A stretch of 64,000 bases of DNA, from the NCBI GenBank assembly GCA_037447335.1, contig JBBIGV010000007.1:1-64000 (forward strand). The letters are read 5' to 3'. Shown one piece after another: positions 8,102-17,307 of the stretch; the stretch's first letter is position 1, and each line of letters begins with the position of its first letter. The position numbers and the translations under genes are program-made. Source of the stretch: JBBIGV01 sp037447335. Its GTDB lineage: Bacteria > Bacteroidota > Ignavibacteria > Ignavibacteriales > Ignavibacteriaceae. Under the pieces are notes generated by a model. The model saw only the letters and a program-made list of their open reading frames with translations, searched no databases and had not been told where the DNA came from.

Positions 8102-9120
8102 TGACGAAGTTTAATTTTAATAAAGGTTTAACTGCACTTATTTTCTTCCTGATTGCAGTTTTTCTTCTTGCAGTGGATTTGACGCTTCCTTCTTTGCTTG
8201 ATCCCCGTGAAAAGAAAATAGCAGTAAGATTATCTGATGAGGATTTAGAAAGTTTCTTCTTCCTGGCATTACAGGATGTTGGCATGCAGGATGATTGGAT
8301 TTCTCCCATAACACGGCGCGGCAAGCAGGCAGCAGAAAATTACCCGGCTTATAAAGTTGACGTTCCTAAAGACCTCCCGATACCGGTAATCCTGAATGAA
8401 ATCTTTATAAAATTCAGGGGATACAATGTAGATATTCTTTCAGAAGAACTATATGCCGGTGGGAGATCATCTTTAAAAATTCTTTCCGGAGGTGAGACAA
8501 AAATTCATGCCGAGTTTAATTATAAAGATCAGATCAGGCGCAAAGCAAGCAACATAGGATTGGTTCTCTATGATATTGAAGACCTTGGTAAGAATGATTC
8601 TCTCATCCTTGCCCTTCCGGAATCATTTGCGGTTGTATTAATTCCATCCAAAAATACAGTTGAATATAAAAGACGTTTACAAAATTTCAGGAAAGAATAT
8701 ATTCTTCTGATTGGTGACGATACGAGAGATCTTGAGTATAAGCTTAGCCCCGGATACTCAACTAACAGATTAAAAAGTTCAATAAGATCAATTATCGGTT
8801 CATTTTCGGATGCGGTTTTTTTTATAGTTGATGACAACTCAAAGTTTTTTAACTCAGCAGCTTTTCAGCTTGCAAAAGGCGAGTTTGAAAAAAATAATAT
8901 TAAGCTGATCAACAAAAACAGTATTGAAGAAGCAAGTGCAGAACAAGGCGAGGATGGAATGAATCATTTTAGGAAGTCAGTTATAAATACCGGTGATGGA
9001 ATGACAAAATTACTTTTTATTAATGCTTCAGAGTTCATGGATTTACGAGACGATATGATCAAACTAAGAAAGATCGGTTATAAATTTATTTATCCATCCC
9101 GTGCGGTTTCTGAACTCTGA
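8101..9120 (+). CDS. Membrane-anchored protein, possible divergent polysaccharide deacetylase
   Basis: 339 residues with one N-terminal membrane anchor (about residues 10-28), then a soluble extracytoplasmic part. The second half (about 160-339) has a layout like the divergent polysaccharide deacetylase (YibQ-like) fold: an opening strand VLYDIEDLG, a LPESFAVVLIPS segment where that family has a proline-rich strand, a regular beta/alpha series, and a closing YKFIYPSRAV. The usual metal-binding Asp/His residues are not clearly visible, so if the fold is right the protein may be inactive or substrate-binding. The fold call is tentative. The start codon overlaps the stop of the enoyl-CoA hydratase. 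Confidence 0.55.
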   Translation: MTKFNFNKGLTALIFFLIAVFLLAVDLTLPSLLDPREKKIAVRLSDEDLESFFFLALQDVGMQDDWISPITRRGKQAAENYPAYKVDVPKDLPIPVILNEIFIKFRGYNVDILSEELYAGGRSSLKILSGGETKIHAEFNYKDQIRRKASNIGLVLYDIEDLGKNDSLILALPESFAVVLIPSKNTVEYKRRLQNFRKEYILLIGDDTRDLEYKLSPGYSTNRLKSSIRSIIGSFSDAVFFIVDDNSKFFNSAAFQLAKGEFEKNNIKLINKNSIEEASAEQGEDGMNHFRKSVINTGDGMTKLLFINASEFMDLRDDMIKLRKIGYKFIYPSRAVSEL

Positions 9121-9146
9121 TTGCAATCGGATCAATTATTAAAGAA

Positions 9147-10100
9147 TCAGTTAAGCAGTTTTAATACTCTGTCCAGCCTGATTGATCCGAGTAATTTGAA
9201 AATTTGTGAAAATGGGATTTCACGATCCCAGGAAAATAAAGTTATAAATGCTTCACCTACCACAAGGTCACGGGGTACCAGCCCCCAAAAACGGCTGTCA
9301 AGGCTATCGTCCCTGTTATCACCCATCATAAAGTAATAATCTTTTTTGAATGTATAAGAGCGAACCGGAACGCCATCAATTGTTACCACGCCATCTTTAA
9401 TATTCACAACGCGTTTTTCGTGTTCGCGGTCAATTGCAGTTCTCCATTGTTCAACATTTTCAATTGTAAGCGGAATAGTGAGTCCTTTTTTAGGAATAAC
9501 AAGCGGACCATAATTATCTTCATTCCATGGCATTCCTTTCGGAAAAATTCTTGGCTCTCCCATTCCTTTTGGTTTGGGATATGGATTGAGATACTTAATG
9601 AACGGGGGTATCCATGCTTCTTTACCGTTAACAAATGCGACATTGTCTCTTATCTCAACCGTATCGCCGGGTATCCCGATACATCGTTTCACGTAGTTAA
9701 CGCCGAGTTCGTTCGGAACCAACTGGTCACGATCGCCCGGATATTCAAACACAACAATATCACCGCGTTTCGGCTCTTTAAATGCCGGCAGCGTGAAGTA
9801 AGGCAGTTCAATTTCTGTAAATGGAATATACTTTGGCGATGAAGAACCGTATATAAACTTATTAACAAGCACAAAATCCCCAACAAGTATGGTATCCTCC
9901 ATTGAACCGGTTGGGATTCTTGTGTTTTGTATTATGAAGGTGATAATGATGAAGGCAGCAATTGCCGCGAAGAGCAGTTGCTCAAAAAAATCTTTTACTT
10001 TTTCTTTTGGAGTTCGTGGTCTTTCTTTTTCTTCCTTCGACCTGATACCAAAAAATCTTTTTAATCCTGATTTGAATGACAAAGTAATTCTCCTCTTCAC
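9147..10100 (-). CDS. lepB: Signal peptidase I
   Basis: Inner-membrane serine protease that removes signal peptides from Sec-exported proteins. A single membrane segment (about 42-58) precedes the catalytic box RIPTGSMEDTIL with nucleophile S66. The lysine general base is K138 in YVKRCIGIPGDTVEI. RGDIVVFEYPGD and MMGDNRDDSLDSRFWG complete boxes C-E. At 317 residues it is longer than Gram-positive forms; the extra sequence lies between the Lys box and the GDNR box (about 160-250), as in other Bacteroidota. It lies 20 bases downstream of gatB on the same strand and is probably cotranscribed with it. Confidence 0.96.
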   Translation of the reverse strand: MKRRITLSFKSGLKRFFGIRSKEEKERPRTPKEKVKDFFEQLLFAAIAAFIIITFIIQNTRIPTGSMEDTILVGDFVLVNKFIYGSSSPKYIPFTEIELPYFTLPAFKEPKRGDIVVFEYPGDRDQLVPNELGVNYVKRCIGIPGDTVEIRDNVAFVNGKEAWIPPFIKYLNPYPKPKGMGEPRIFPKGMPWNEDNYGPLVIPKKGLTIPLTIENVEQWRTAIDREHEKRVVNIKDGVVTIDGVPVRSYTFKKDYYFMMGDNRDDSLDSRFWGLVPRDLVVGEAFITLFSWDREIPFSQIFKLLGSIRLDRVLKLLN

Positions 10101-10119
10101 AATTTATTCATAAAAATTT

Positions 10120-11562
10120 TTATTTTCCCGAATCAAGCTGTTTACGTAAGATTTCATTAACAACTTTGGGATTTGCTTTACCTTTGGTTTCGCGCATCAC
10201 CTGTCCGACAAAAAAGCCAAACACTTTTTCACTGCCTTCTAAGTATTGTCTGACCTGGTCAACATTTTTATCTAGAATATCTCTCACAATCTTTTCAATC
10301 TCGGATGTATCAGAAATCTGAACCAGGTTTTTGTCTTTAATTATTTTATCAGGTGATATGTTTTCTTGTATCATGATGGGGAAAACCTCTTTAGCGATTT
10401 TGCCGCTTATTGTGCCTTCTTTAATAAGATTGATCAATCGCCCAAGGTTTTCAGGTGACACAGTGAAATTGTTAACATTAATTTTCTGTTCATTGATCAC
10501 TTTCAGAACATCAACCATTACCCAGTTTGAAGCGGATTTAAAGTCATCAGTTATCGTTACAACCTTTTCATAATAATCAGCCAATGCTTTTTCCTGTGTA
10601 AGAATTGATGCATCGTACGAAGGCAGATTATATTGAGTTACAAATCTTTCTTTTCGCGCGGCAGGAAGTTCGGGCATTTTAGCAGCTATTTCGGCCTTCC
10701 ATTCGGAGTTTACTACAACAGGAACCAGGTCCGGATCAGGGAAATAGCGGTAGTCGTGAGCTTCTTCTTTACTTCTCATAGGAAATGCCATGTTTTTATC
10801 TGCATCCCATAAAAGAGTCTGCTGAACTATAGTTCCTCCTTCTTCAAGTATATCTATCTGTCTCTGAATTTCATAATTTATTGCTCGTTCAACATTTCGG
10901 AAGGAGTTCATATTTTTAATTTCTGTTTTTGTTCCGAATTTAGATTCACCTGTTAAACGAACAGAAATATTAGCATCGCATCTTAGTGAGCCCTCTTCCA
11001 TATTGCCGTCGCATATACCGAGGTATTGGACAATCTGCCTGATGCTGGTAAGATACTGATAAGCCTGTTCGGCGGTTCTGATATCTGGTTCACTCACAAT
11101 TTCAATTAGCGGAACTCCGCAGCGGTTAACATCAACCAGGGTGTAATAGCCTTGTTCATGAATTAATTTACCGGCATCTTCTTCCATGTGAATTCTTGTT
11201 AACCCGATTTTATAGTTACTGCCATCCGGTAACGTTATTGGAATATAGCCTTGTTCACAAATTGGTTTTTCATACTGCGATATCTGATAACCTTTTGGAA
11301 GGTCAGGGTAGAAATAGTTTTTGCGTGCAAATATAGACCTCCCGTTAATGCCGCACTTAGTTGCAAGACCCATTAAAACGGTGTATTCAACAACCTTTTT
11401 GTTCAATACGGGAAGAACGCCGGGATGACCTAAACAAACCGGGCATACATTTGTATTGGGCTCATTCCCGAATTTAGTTGAACAGCCGCAAAATGCTTTG
11501 GATTCAGTTAACAATTGTGCGTGGACTTCTAACCCGATTACTGCTTCGTACTTATCTGTCAT
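10120..11562 (-). CDS. gatB: Asp-tRNA(Asn)/Glu-tRNA(Gln) amidotransferase subunit B
   Basis: Kinase/binding subunit of the GatCAB transamidosome, which converts Glu-tRNA(Gln) or Asp-tRNA(Asn) to the amidated form. The full-length 480-residue protein opens YEAVIGLEVHAQLLT and holds the zinc-site cysteines (FCGCS, NVCPVCLGHPG). It continues with the cradle motifs (FYPDLPKGYQISQYE, RIHMEEDAGK, EIVSEPDIR) and ends with the YqeY-like tail (GQVMRETKGKANPKVVNEIL). Its presence implies that this organism uses the indirect amidation route; gatA and gatC are not in the window. Confidence 0.97.
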   Translation of the reverse strand: MTDKYEAVIGLEVHAQLLTESKAFCGCSTKFGNEPNTNVCPVCLGHPGVLPVLNKKVVEYTVLMGLATKCGINGRSIFARKNYFYPDLPKGYQISQYEKPICEQGYIPITLPDGSNYKIGLTRIHMEEDAGKLIHEQGYYTLVDVNRCGVPLIEIVSEPDIRTAEQAYQYLTSIRQIVQYLGICDGNMEEGSLRCDANISVRLTGESKFGTKTEIKNMNSFRNVERAINYEIQRQIDILEEGGTIVQQTLLWDADKNMAFPMRSKEEAHDYRYFPDPDLVPVVVNSEWKAEIAAKMPELPAARKERFVTQYNLPSYDASILTQEKALADYYEKVVTITDDFKSASNWVMVDVLKVINEQKINVNNFTVSPENLGRLINLIKEGTISGKIAKEVFPIMIQENISPDKIIKDKNLVQISDTSEIEKIVRDILDKNVDQVRQYLEGSEKVFGFFVGQVMRETKGKANPKVVNEILRKQLDSGK

Positions 11563-11636
11563 TACTTATGGTTGAATTTGATTGGTCAAATATAAATAGA
11601 TTCAAAGCAATTATAAAAAGGATGATGATTAACAGT

Positions 11637-12923
11637 TTAAAGATTTTCTACACTTTCTGTTTCAGCAGCTATTTCAGTCGGGAAGGGGATTTGATTCAAT
11701 CTTTCTGCAATTTCGTCACGCACTTTAATAAATGCCTGAAAGTTTTTTTCACTTACGGGTTCTGATGGAGGCATTTTTTCACGCAGGTGATCTACCTGAA
11801 CACCATTCTTCCAGAATCTGAAACAAAGATGTGGTCCGGTTGCCAGCCCTGTACTGCCTACATATCCGATTACATCACCCTGATTTACTTTTGTACCGCG
11901 CCTTATACCCTTAGCAAACCTCGACATGTGTAAATATTGAGTTGTGTAGGTTTCGTTGTGTCTGATTTTAACATAATTTCCGTTTCCCCCTGAATAACCG
12001 GCTTCTGTTACAACCCCATCACCAACAGTTCTGATCGGAGTTCCGGTTGGGGCGGCATAGTCGGTACCTAAATGTGGTTTATATACTTTTTGAACCGGGT
12101 GCAGCCTCCGTTTTGAATACCTGCTGCTTATTCTTGTAAATTCAAGCGGCGCTTTCAGAAAAGCCTTTCGAAGGCTTTTTCCTTCAAGATCAAAAAAGGC
12201 ATTCGGCGCTTCTTCATCAAACCTGATAGCAAAATAATCTTCACCATAGTGACTGAAGTATGCACCAATTATTCGTTTGATCCCAACTGATTTTCCGCCC
12301 ACAAAATCTTCCTCATAAATTACCTTGTATTTGTCTCCTCTCTGAATGCGATAAAAATCAATTTGCCATGCAAAAACATTTGAAAGCCTTATTGCCAGAT
12401 CAATTTCAGCATCATTATCAAGCAGAGAATGATACAAAGTATTATTTATAACCCCGGAAATTGTTTTTTCAATTGTAGTAACTTCTCTTTTGGCGGAATA
12501 TACTTGTAAACTATCGTTCAGATCAAAAACGATGTAATTAACAGGGTCCGGTTCGTAAATAAAATAACAAACTGAAGACGGGTCCTGTATATCGGTGAGA
12601 ATATGATAATCATTTCCTGCGCGTATTCGCCTTGTGTCGAATACTTCAGATGCAAGTGATATCAGGTCATTCAGAAAATTACCTGGTATGCCGCTGTTCA
12701 GCAGAATTGATGAAAGAGTTTCATTGGGTTTTATTGTAAGAGTTGATTTTTCAAACCGGTCAAGGTCTATTCCGAATTCATCAATTAGAGGTTCAGGGAG
12801 AAGTTCGGTAACTGCTTGTTGTTCAGAATCCGGCTCATTTTTTAAGAAGGCATACGCGAACAGGACAATTGTTAACGCATAAAAGATTACTAAAACTATG
12901 TTAATTTTACGGGAACCAGCCAT
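11637..12923 (-). CDS. M23 family (LytM/DD-endopeptidase-type) cell wall peptidase
   Basis: 428 residues. An N-terminal membrane anchor (about 8-27) is followed by an extracytoplasmic region (30-270) with an OapA/LysM-like early segment (LTIKPNETLSSILLNSG) and a linker. The C-terminal M23 domain spans about 270-385. Metal ligands are visible: H284 and D288 in HLGTDYAAP, H332 in YLHMS, and H365 in GPHLCFRF. All ligands are present, so an active zinc endopeptidase that cuts peptidoglycan cross-bridges is likely. A well-formed phylum-type promoter sits just upstream at 12957-12988, so it starts its own transcript. Confidence 0.92.
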   Translation of the reverse strand: MAGSRKINIVLVIFYALTIVLFAYAFLKNEPDSEQQAVTELLPEPLIDEFGIDLDRFEKSTLTIKPNETLSSILLNSGIPGNFLNDLISLASEVFDTRRIRAGNDYHILTDIQDPSSVCYFIYEPDPVNYIVFDLNDSLQVYSAKREVTTIEKTISGVINNTLYHSLLDNDAEIDLAIRLSNVFAWQIDFYRIQRGDKYKVIYEEDFVGGKSVGIKRIIGAYFSHYGEDYFAIRFDEEAPNAFFDLEGKSLRKAFLKAPLEFTRISSRYSKRRLHPVQKVYKPHLGTDYAAPTGTPIRTVGDGVVTEAGYSGGNGNYVKIRHNETYTTQYLHMSRFAKGIRRGTKVNQGDVIGYVGSTGLATGPHLCFRFWKNGVQVDHLREKMPPSEPVSEKNFQAFIKVRDEIAERLNQIPFPTEIAAETESVENL

Positions 12924-12956
12924 TCATTCAAGTTCAACATTAAGAAAAATACGTTG

Positions 12957-12988
12957 CAAAGTTAAATTAATATAAGTTAGCAGGCAAA
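12957..12988 (-). promoter_or_regulatory. Bacteroidota-type promoter of the M23 peptidase gene
   Basis: On the minus strand TTTG at 12988-12985 is followed after 20 bases by TAACTTTG at 12964-12957, an exact TAnnTTTG -7 box. The predicted start of transcription is about 25 bases before the ATG at 12923. Spacing and both boxes match the phylum consensus. Confidence 0.6.
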
Positions 12989-13208
12989 TTTATCCTGCAA
13001 AACAAAGTTCAGACCCGATGAATATGGAAAAGGTTTGATTGGTAATCACAGAATTATTATAACCCTATTCGGTAATTTATTGAATATAAAATCTGCGATT
13101 CCAGCTATTTATATATCAAGTGTTCATTTCGAATTATTTTACTTGCTTATCAACCCAACCACCGGCATTCAAAATTCGATTTTAATTAAATAATAACACA
13201 TTCAAATG

Positions 13209-13240
13209 TTGGATAAAAGTATTGTATATAATTAGATTTT
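13209..13240 (+). promoter_or_regulatory. Candidate promoter of the DASS transporter gene
   Basis: TTG at 13209-13211, then 21 bases, then TAGATTTT at 13233-13240. This matches seven of eight positions of the TAnnTTTG box. The leader to the ATG at 13313 would be about 65 bases. Confidence 0.4.
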
Positions 13241-13312
13241 TACACCAAAATCCTATAATTTCATCATCAAGGTTATGCACATTATTTATTCAACCCGGTA
13301 TAAAAAGAAGAA

Positions 13313-14818
13313 ATGACCACTTCTCAAAAAGTCGGGATTTTCGGCGGAGTAGCTGCGGCAATACTCTTTATTTTTTTTATTGAGCTTGATCCTGACAATC
13401 CGCAGATATCACGAATGGCTGCAATTGCTTCCTTAATGGCTTTCTTATGGATAACTGAAGCAGTACCACTTGCCGCAACTTCACTCATTCCAATAATTGC
13501 GTTTCCGGTTTTGAATCTTGTAAGCGGAGAGGATATTGCGCAGGCTTACAGTAATTCTACTATATTTCTTTTCCTTGGAGGATTCTTACTGGCTATCGCA
13601 ATGGAGCGATGGGGATTGCACAAACGGATAGCTTTGAAAGTAATTACCTCGTTTGGCGGCAGCCCCACCTCAATTGTTTTGGGTTTTATGACTGCAACAG
13701 CATTCCTTTCGATGTGGATTTCCAACACGGCAACAGCCGTTATGATGCTGCCGATAGGTCTGGCTATTGTACATAAACTTGAGGATGAGTTTGGAAAAGA
13801 CCGTACTCAAAATTTCAGCATTACGTTAATGCTTAGTATTGCATATTCAGCAACCATAGGCGGGATTGCCACTATAATCGGGACGCCGCCTAATTTATCA
13901 TTTGTTCGGATATTGAAAATAATATTTCCTGACGCACCTGAGATTGGCTTCGGGCAATGGATGCTGGTAAGCGTTCCCATTTCGATCGTGATGCTGATAT
14001 TCGCCGCATTTTTGCTTATCAAAGTTTTTTACCGGTTTGATAATGAGCTTCATATTGAGAAGAGTTTTATTATTGATGAGTACAAAAAACTTGGACGGAT
14101 AAGTTTTGAAGAAAAGTTTATAGGTGTTGTATTTTCTGTAACTGCATTGCTTTGGATATTTCGCGCAGATTTTAATCTGGGATTTTTATACATACCCGGA
14201 TGGTCGTCAATATTCTCCAACCCGCACTTTTTTAATGATGGTATGGTAGGGATAGGCATGGCGCTGCTGTTATTTTTCATACCGGCAAAAGCTAAAACCG
14301 GAACTTCCAACGCAATACTTGATGTAACAGCGTTCAGCAAGGTTCCATGGGGTATTATTTTATTATTTGGCGGCGGCTTTGCACTGGCAAAAGGATTTAC
14401 AGTTACAGGACTTTCTGAATTTATTGGTTACAAGTTTAGCGGTATGGCGACCATTGCGCCAATAATATTAATTATATCAGTTGCATTAGTTGTAAATTTT
14501 CTTACTGAGCTTACATCGAACACAGCAACTGCCGAGATGATTTTACCGATTATGGCGTCGGTTGCTGTTGCAATAGGGATGAATCCTTTGTTATTAATGA
14601 TTACTGCAACACTCTCCGCCTCGATGGGCTTTATGCTGCCTGCCGCAACACCACCAAACACAGTTGTTTTTGCCAGTGAAAGACTGAAAATTCCACAAAT
14701 GGTAAAAGCAGGGTTTGCATTGAATATTGCCGGGGTAATTCTTGTAGCAGTAATGGTCTATCTGATCGGATCATTTGTCTTCGATCTTAATATTTTTCCT
14801 GATTGGGCAGGTAAATAA
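13313..14818 (+). CDS. SLC13/DASS family sodium:anion symporter
   Basis: Inner-membrane transporter of 501 residues with about 12 helices. It moves di- or tricarboxylates, or sulfate, with sodium. Family signatures are LMAFLWITEAVPLAATSLIP near the N-terminus, the first substrate motif in AFLSMWISNTATAVMMLPIG (SNTAT), and its inverted-repeat partner LTSNTATAEMILP in the second half. The PATPPN-like AAATPPNTVVFAS near the end is also typical. Both SNT motifs are intact, so it should be functional. The substrate (succinate/malate type versus sulfate) cannot be settled by eye. Confidence 0.92.
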   Translation: MTTSQKVGIFGGVAAAILFIFFIELDPDNPQISRMAAIASLMAFLWITEAVPLAATSLIPIIAFPVLNLVSGEDIAQAYSNSTIFLFLGGFLLAIAMERWGLHKRIALKVITSFGGSPTSIVLGFMTATAFLSMWISNTATAVMMLPIGLAIVHKLEDEFGKDRTQNFSITLMLSIAYSATIGGIATIIGTPPNLSFVRILKIIFPDAPEIGFGQWMLVSVPISIVMLIFAAFLLIKVFYRFDNELHIEKSFIIDEYKKLGRISFEEKFIGVVFSVTALLWIFRADFNLGFLYIPGWSSIFSNPHFFNDGMVGIGMALLLFFIPAKAKTGTSNAILDVTAFSKVPWGIILLFGGGFALAKGFTVTGLSEFIGYKFSGMATIAPIILIISVALVVNFLTELTSNTATAEMILPIMASVAVAIGMNPLLLMITATLSASMGFMLPAATPPNTVVFASERLKIPQMVKAGFALNIAGVILVAVMVYLIGSFVFDLNIFPDWAGK

Positions 14819-14905
14819 TCAAAAAAAATTTTAACTTTGCATCACGGCAGAATTAACATCTGTTATTTAATTCCACTTTTAACTTAATTTTTTTGCAATA
14901 CGATT

Positions 14906-15211
14906 ATGTATATCTATAACGTAACTATAAATATAAAAAAAGATGTTGAACAGGAATGGTTCAACTGGATGAAGGAAAAACACCTGCCTGATGTAATTGC
15001 GACGGGATATTTCAAAGCATATAAAACTTTTAAGATAATTATTCCTTCAGGAATTGCAGACGAATCGACTTATATAATTCAGTATGAATGTGATGAGCTG
15101 GAACAATATCATCAGTATATTGAGAAAGAGTCTGCCAGGCTGCAGGGTGAGCATCAGTCAAAATTTCCAGGTAAGTTTACAGCAGCACGGGCTGTTCTGC
15201 AGGTTAAATAG
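14906..15211 (+). CDS. DUF4286 small protein
   Basis: 101-residue cytoplasmic protein. MYIYNVTINI, EQEWFNWMKEKHLPDV and the closing FTAARAVLQVK fit DUF4286, a ferredoxin-like alpha/beta family (related to the NIPSNAP/dimeric barrel layout) common in Bacteroidota. The central WMKEKHLPDV helix and the H in the last third (GEHQSKFPG) are its conserved points. Function is unknown. It is 87 bases after the transporter and may share its transcript. Confidence 0.75.
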   Translation: MYIYNVTINIKKDVEQEWFNWMKEKHLPDVIATGYFKAYKTFKIIIPSGIADESTYIIQYECDELEQYHQYIEKESARLQGEHQSKFPGKFTAARAVLQVK

Positions 15212-15419
15212 AGCTTACATTAAAGTTGATCGCAAGTATCAGAAATTGCTGTCTGACAGCCGTCTGAACTCACCTTTGGTATAAAAAGAAGTTCGAAAAA
15301 TGCAGTTGAAATTGTTCTTCAGATTTGTAATATTATCATCGGATTTCCACCACTTGCAGTAAAAGTGATTAACAATAAGTTCTGAATAGTGCGTTTTCAA
15401 AATTATAAATTAATATCAG

Positions 15420-15833
15420 ATGAAATATATTGATTATCTGTTTTTTCTATTATTAGCGGTAAGTATTTCTTCGTGCAGGGAAGATATTATTCAGCCGGAT
15501 GTACTGCTGCCCAACAAAAATGAACCTGTTGAGTTCAGATCATATAACTCTTATTCATTTCTAATTAATGCTGAAAATGTTACACAATCAGTTTTAAATG
15601 AATTTGACATAGAGCTTACAAAATCGAGAATTTTTTATTCACTTACTGATTATGCCTCAGGCTATGTGGAGATCAGGCTATACACACAGGACTTTCAAAA
15701 TGTTTTCTATCAGAATCTCTCAGAGAATTCATTAAACTCGGCGCTCATTGATGGTTTTCGTCCTGCAGCAATAAGCATTAAATTTAATAATTTTACAGGT
15801 GTATTAAAGATAGAACTGAACAGGGTGTTTTAG
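15420..15833 (+). CDS. Predicted lipoprotein of unknown function
   Basis: 137 residues. The N-terminus is a lipoprotein signal peptide ending in a lipobox (AVSISSC, Cys at residue 19), so the protein is predicted to be lipid-anchored in the periplasm or at the surface. The rest is a beta-rich domain with no motif that I recognise. It stands alone between a DUF4286 gene and a T9SS cargo gene. The start is the ATG followed by KYIDYLFF; the 200 bases upstream hold no gene. Confidence 0.6.
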   Translation: MKYIDYLFFLLLAVSISSCREDIIQPDVLLPNKNEPVEFRSYNSYSFLINAENVTQSVLNEFDIELTKSRIFYSLTDYASGYVEIRLYTQDFQNVFYQNLSENSLNSALIDGFRPAAISIKFNNFTGVLKIELNRVF

Positions 15834-16088
15834 ATGCTGCCTCCACAAACTTTATAATGTGGCACAGCATTCTTCCTCTCTGTTTTAATTTCCTTATTGA
15901 ATTCGTTTTGCAAGTAAGCAAATGTTAACCATTGAAATTTTTTGTTAAAATAAACAAAGAAACATTTAAGGTTGAGAACTTTACGCAAGAGGATTTCCCG
16001 ATTAAATTTCAGTGGAATTAGTAAGTTTTTTTTCTTTTACTATGAATTACAACAGATGTATATTAGATGGTAAGTTGAAAGGGATAAC

Positions 16089-17201
16089 ATGAAAAGTTTT
16101 ATACATACCGTTATTATTAGCTTATTAATAATTACCGTTAATTACTCACAGCAGGCGTCAGATTATTTCCCAGAATCGACCGGTTATACATGGATGTTCA
16201 GGGTTGTGCCTCTCGATTCATCAAATAATCCGATTGATTCACTTGCGTTTTTCAGGGCAGATTCTTTTGCGACGGCAGCAAACTACCAGGGCAAATCAGC
16301 AAATTTCGTACTGACTAAGCAAGGTGCTGAAGCAATACTTCCTTTACTTCCTTATACTGATACGCTCTTCTACAGTTTTGAAGGCTCTAATGGATTCGAA
16401 TACTTCAGATTACGTGGTATTGACGAAATTGCCAGACTGCTTGATTCGATAGGAATCGGAGGAGGGGACAGCTTGCTTCAATTTTTTATTTCACTAAAAG
16501 ATTGGTACTCAACATTCAGGTTTGCAAGCACGGTAAACACGAATTACACGTTGTTTTCAAAGGATACTACTATCATCATAGATACTTTAACTTTACCGCT
16601 CAGGTTCGAATACAGGGGCAGAAGATTGAACGACGAAAGTATTATTACAGAATTCGGCGTACTGAATTGCAAAAAATTTCTGCTCTCCAACAGGATAAGT
16701 TATTTGATTCTGCCGCCTCCACCCATACCGCCAATTCCAATAACATTGATTGAGATTCCGGATACAGTATGGATTGCACAGGATTTATGGATCGTTAGAG
16801 ATGTTATCCCCACATCCACTTTGGATCTTTCTCTTTTTGGGTTTGAATCTTTTACATTTCCCGGATTAAAAACAGAAATAATGATGTCTCCGACTTCTAA
16901 TACAGAATTACAACAACCAATACTGAAAGATTACCGGCTTTCACAAAATTATCCGAATCCATTTAACCCGTCAACAACTATTGAGTTTACCGTTCCGTCC
17001 CCGGGGTTTGTACGCCTTATTGTTACGGATATTTTAGGTCAGCAGGTTGCAGAAATTGAGAGCAGGTATTTTGATACAGGATCATTCAATGTTGTGTTTG
17101 ATGCCGCATCCGCCGGAGGCGGACTGGCAAGCGGGACATATTTTTACAGGTTAGAGCACAATAATAATGTGCTGGTAAGAAAAATGCTTTTGGTAAAATA
17201 A
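16089..17201 (+). CDS. Secreted protein with T9SS type A sorting domain
   Basis: 370 residues. It has a signal peptide (MKSFIHTVIISLLIITVNYSQ) and a beta-rich body of about 250 residues without a recognised fold. The T9SS C-terminal domain starts near residue 280 (LSQNYPNPFNPSTTIEF) and ends in the usual SGTYFYRLEHNN then VRKMLLVK. The sorting domain directs export across the outer membrane by the PorU/PorV machinery and is then removed or used for attachment. An AAAGGG ribosome site precedes the ATG. The role of the passenger is unknown. Confidence 0.85.
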   Translation: MKSFIHTVIISLLIITVNYSQQASDYFPESTGYTWMFRVVPLDSSNNPIDSLAFFRADSFATAANYQGKSANFVLTKQGAEAILPLLPYTDTLFYSFEGSNGFEYFRLRGIDEIARLLDSIGIGGGDSLLQFFISLKDWYSTFRFASTVNTNYTLFSKDTTIIIDTLTLPLRFEYRGRRLNDESIITEFGVLNCKKFLLSNRISYLILPPPPIPPIPITLIEIPDTVWIAQDLWIVRDVIPTSTLDLSLFGFESFTFPGLKTEIMMSPTSNTELQQPILKDYRLSQNYPNPFNPSTTIEFTVPSPGFVRLIVTDILGQQVAEIESRYFDTGSFNVVFDAASAGGGLASGTYFYRLEHNNNVLVRKMLLVK

Positions 17202-17307
17202 CAGTCGTCCGAAAAATGATGAATAGTAACTATATACAAATTCAAGGCGGTTGATTAATTTTTTCAAGTGAATATGTGAAATTCAAAATTAATTTAATTT
17301 ATTCTGT

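Larger units (their letters stand above)
12924..13312. other. Divergent intergenic region, 389 bp, no gene seen
   Basis: It separates the minus-strand M23 gene from the plus-strand transporter gene. It carries one promoter for each (listed separately at 12957-12988 and 13209-13240). The middle is AT-rich with stops in all frames, and I see no RNA structure in it. Confidence 0.6.

Noticed and set aside
9121..9336. Plus-strand frame opposite the end of lepB
   Set aside because: It is a mirror of the lepB coding sequence, with no ribosome site.
11587..11594. TATATTTG box before gatB on the minus strand
   Set aside because: It fits the -7 consensus but has no -33 TTG at 20-21 bases, so it is not listed as a promoter.
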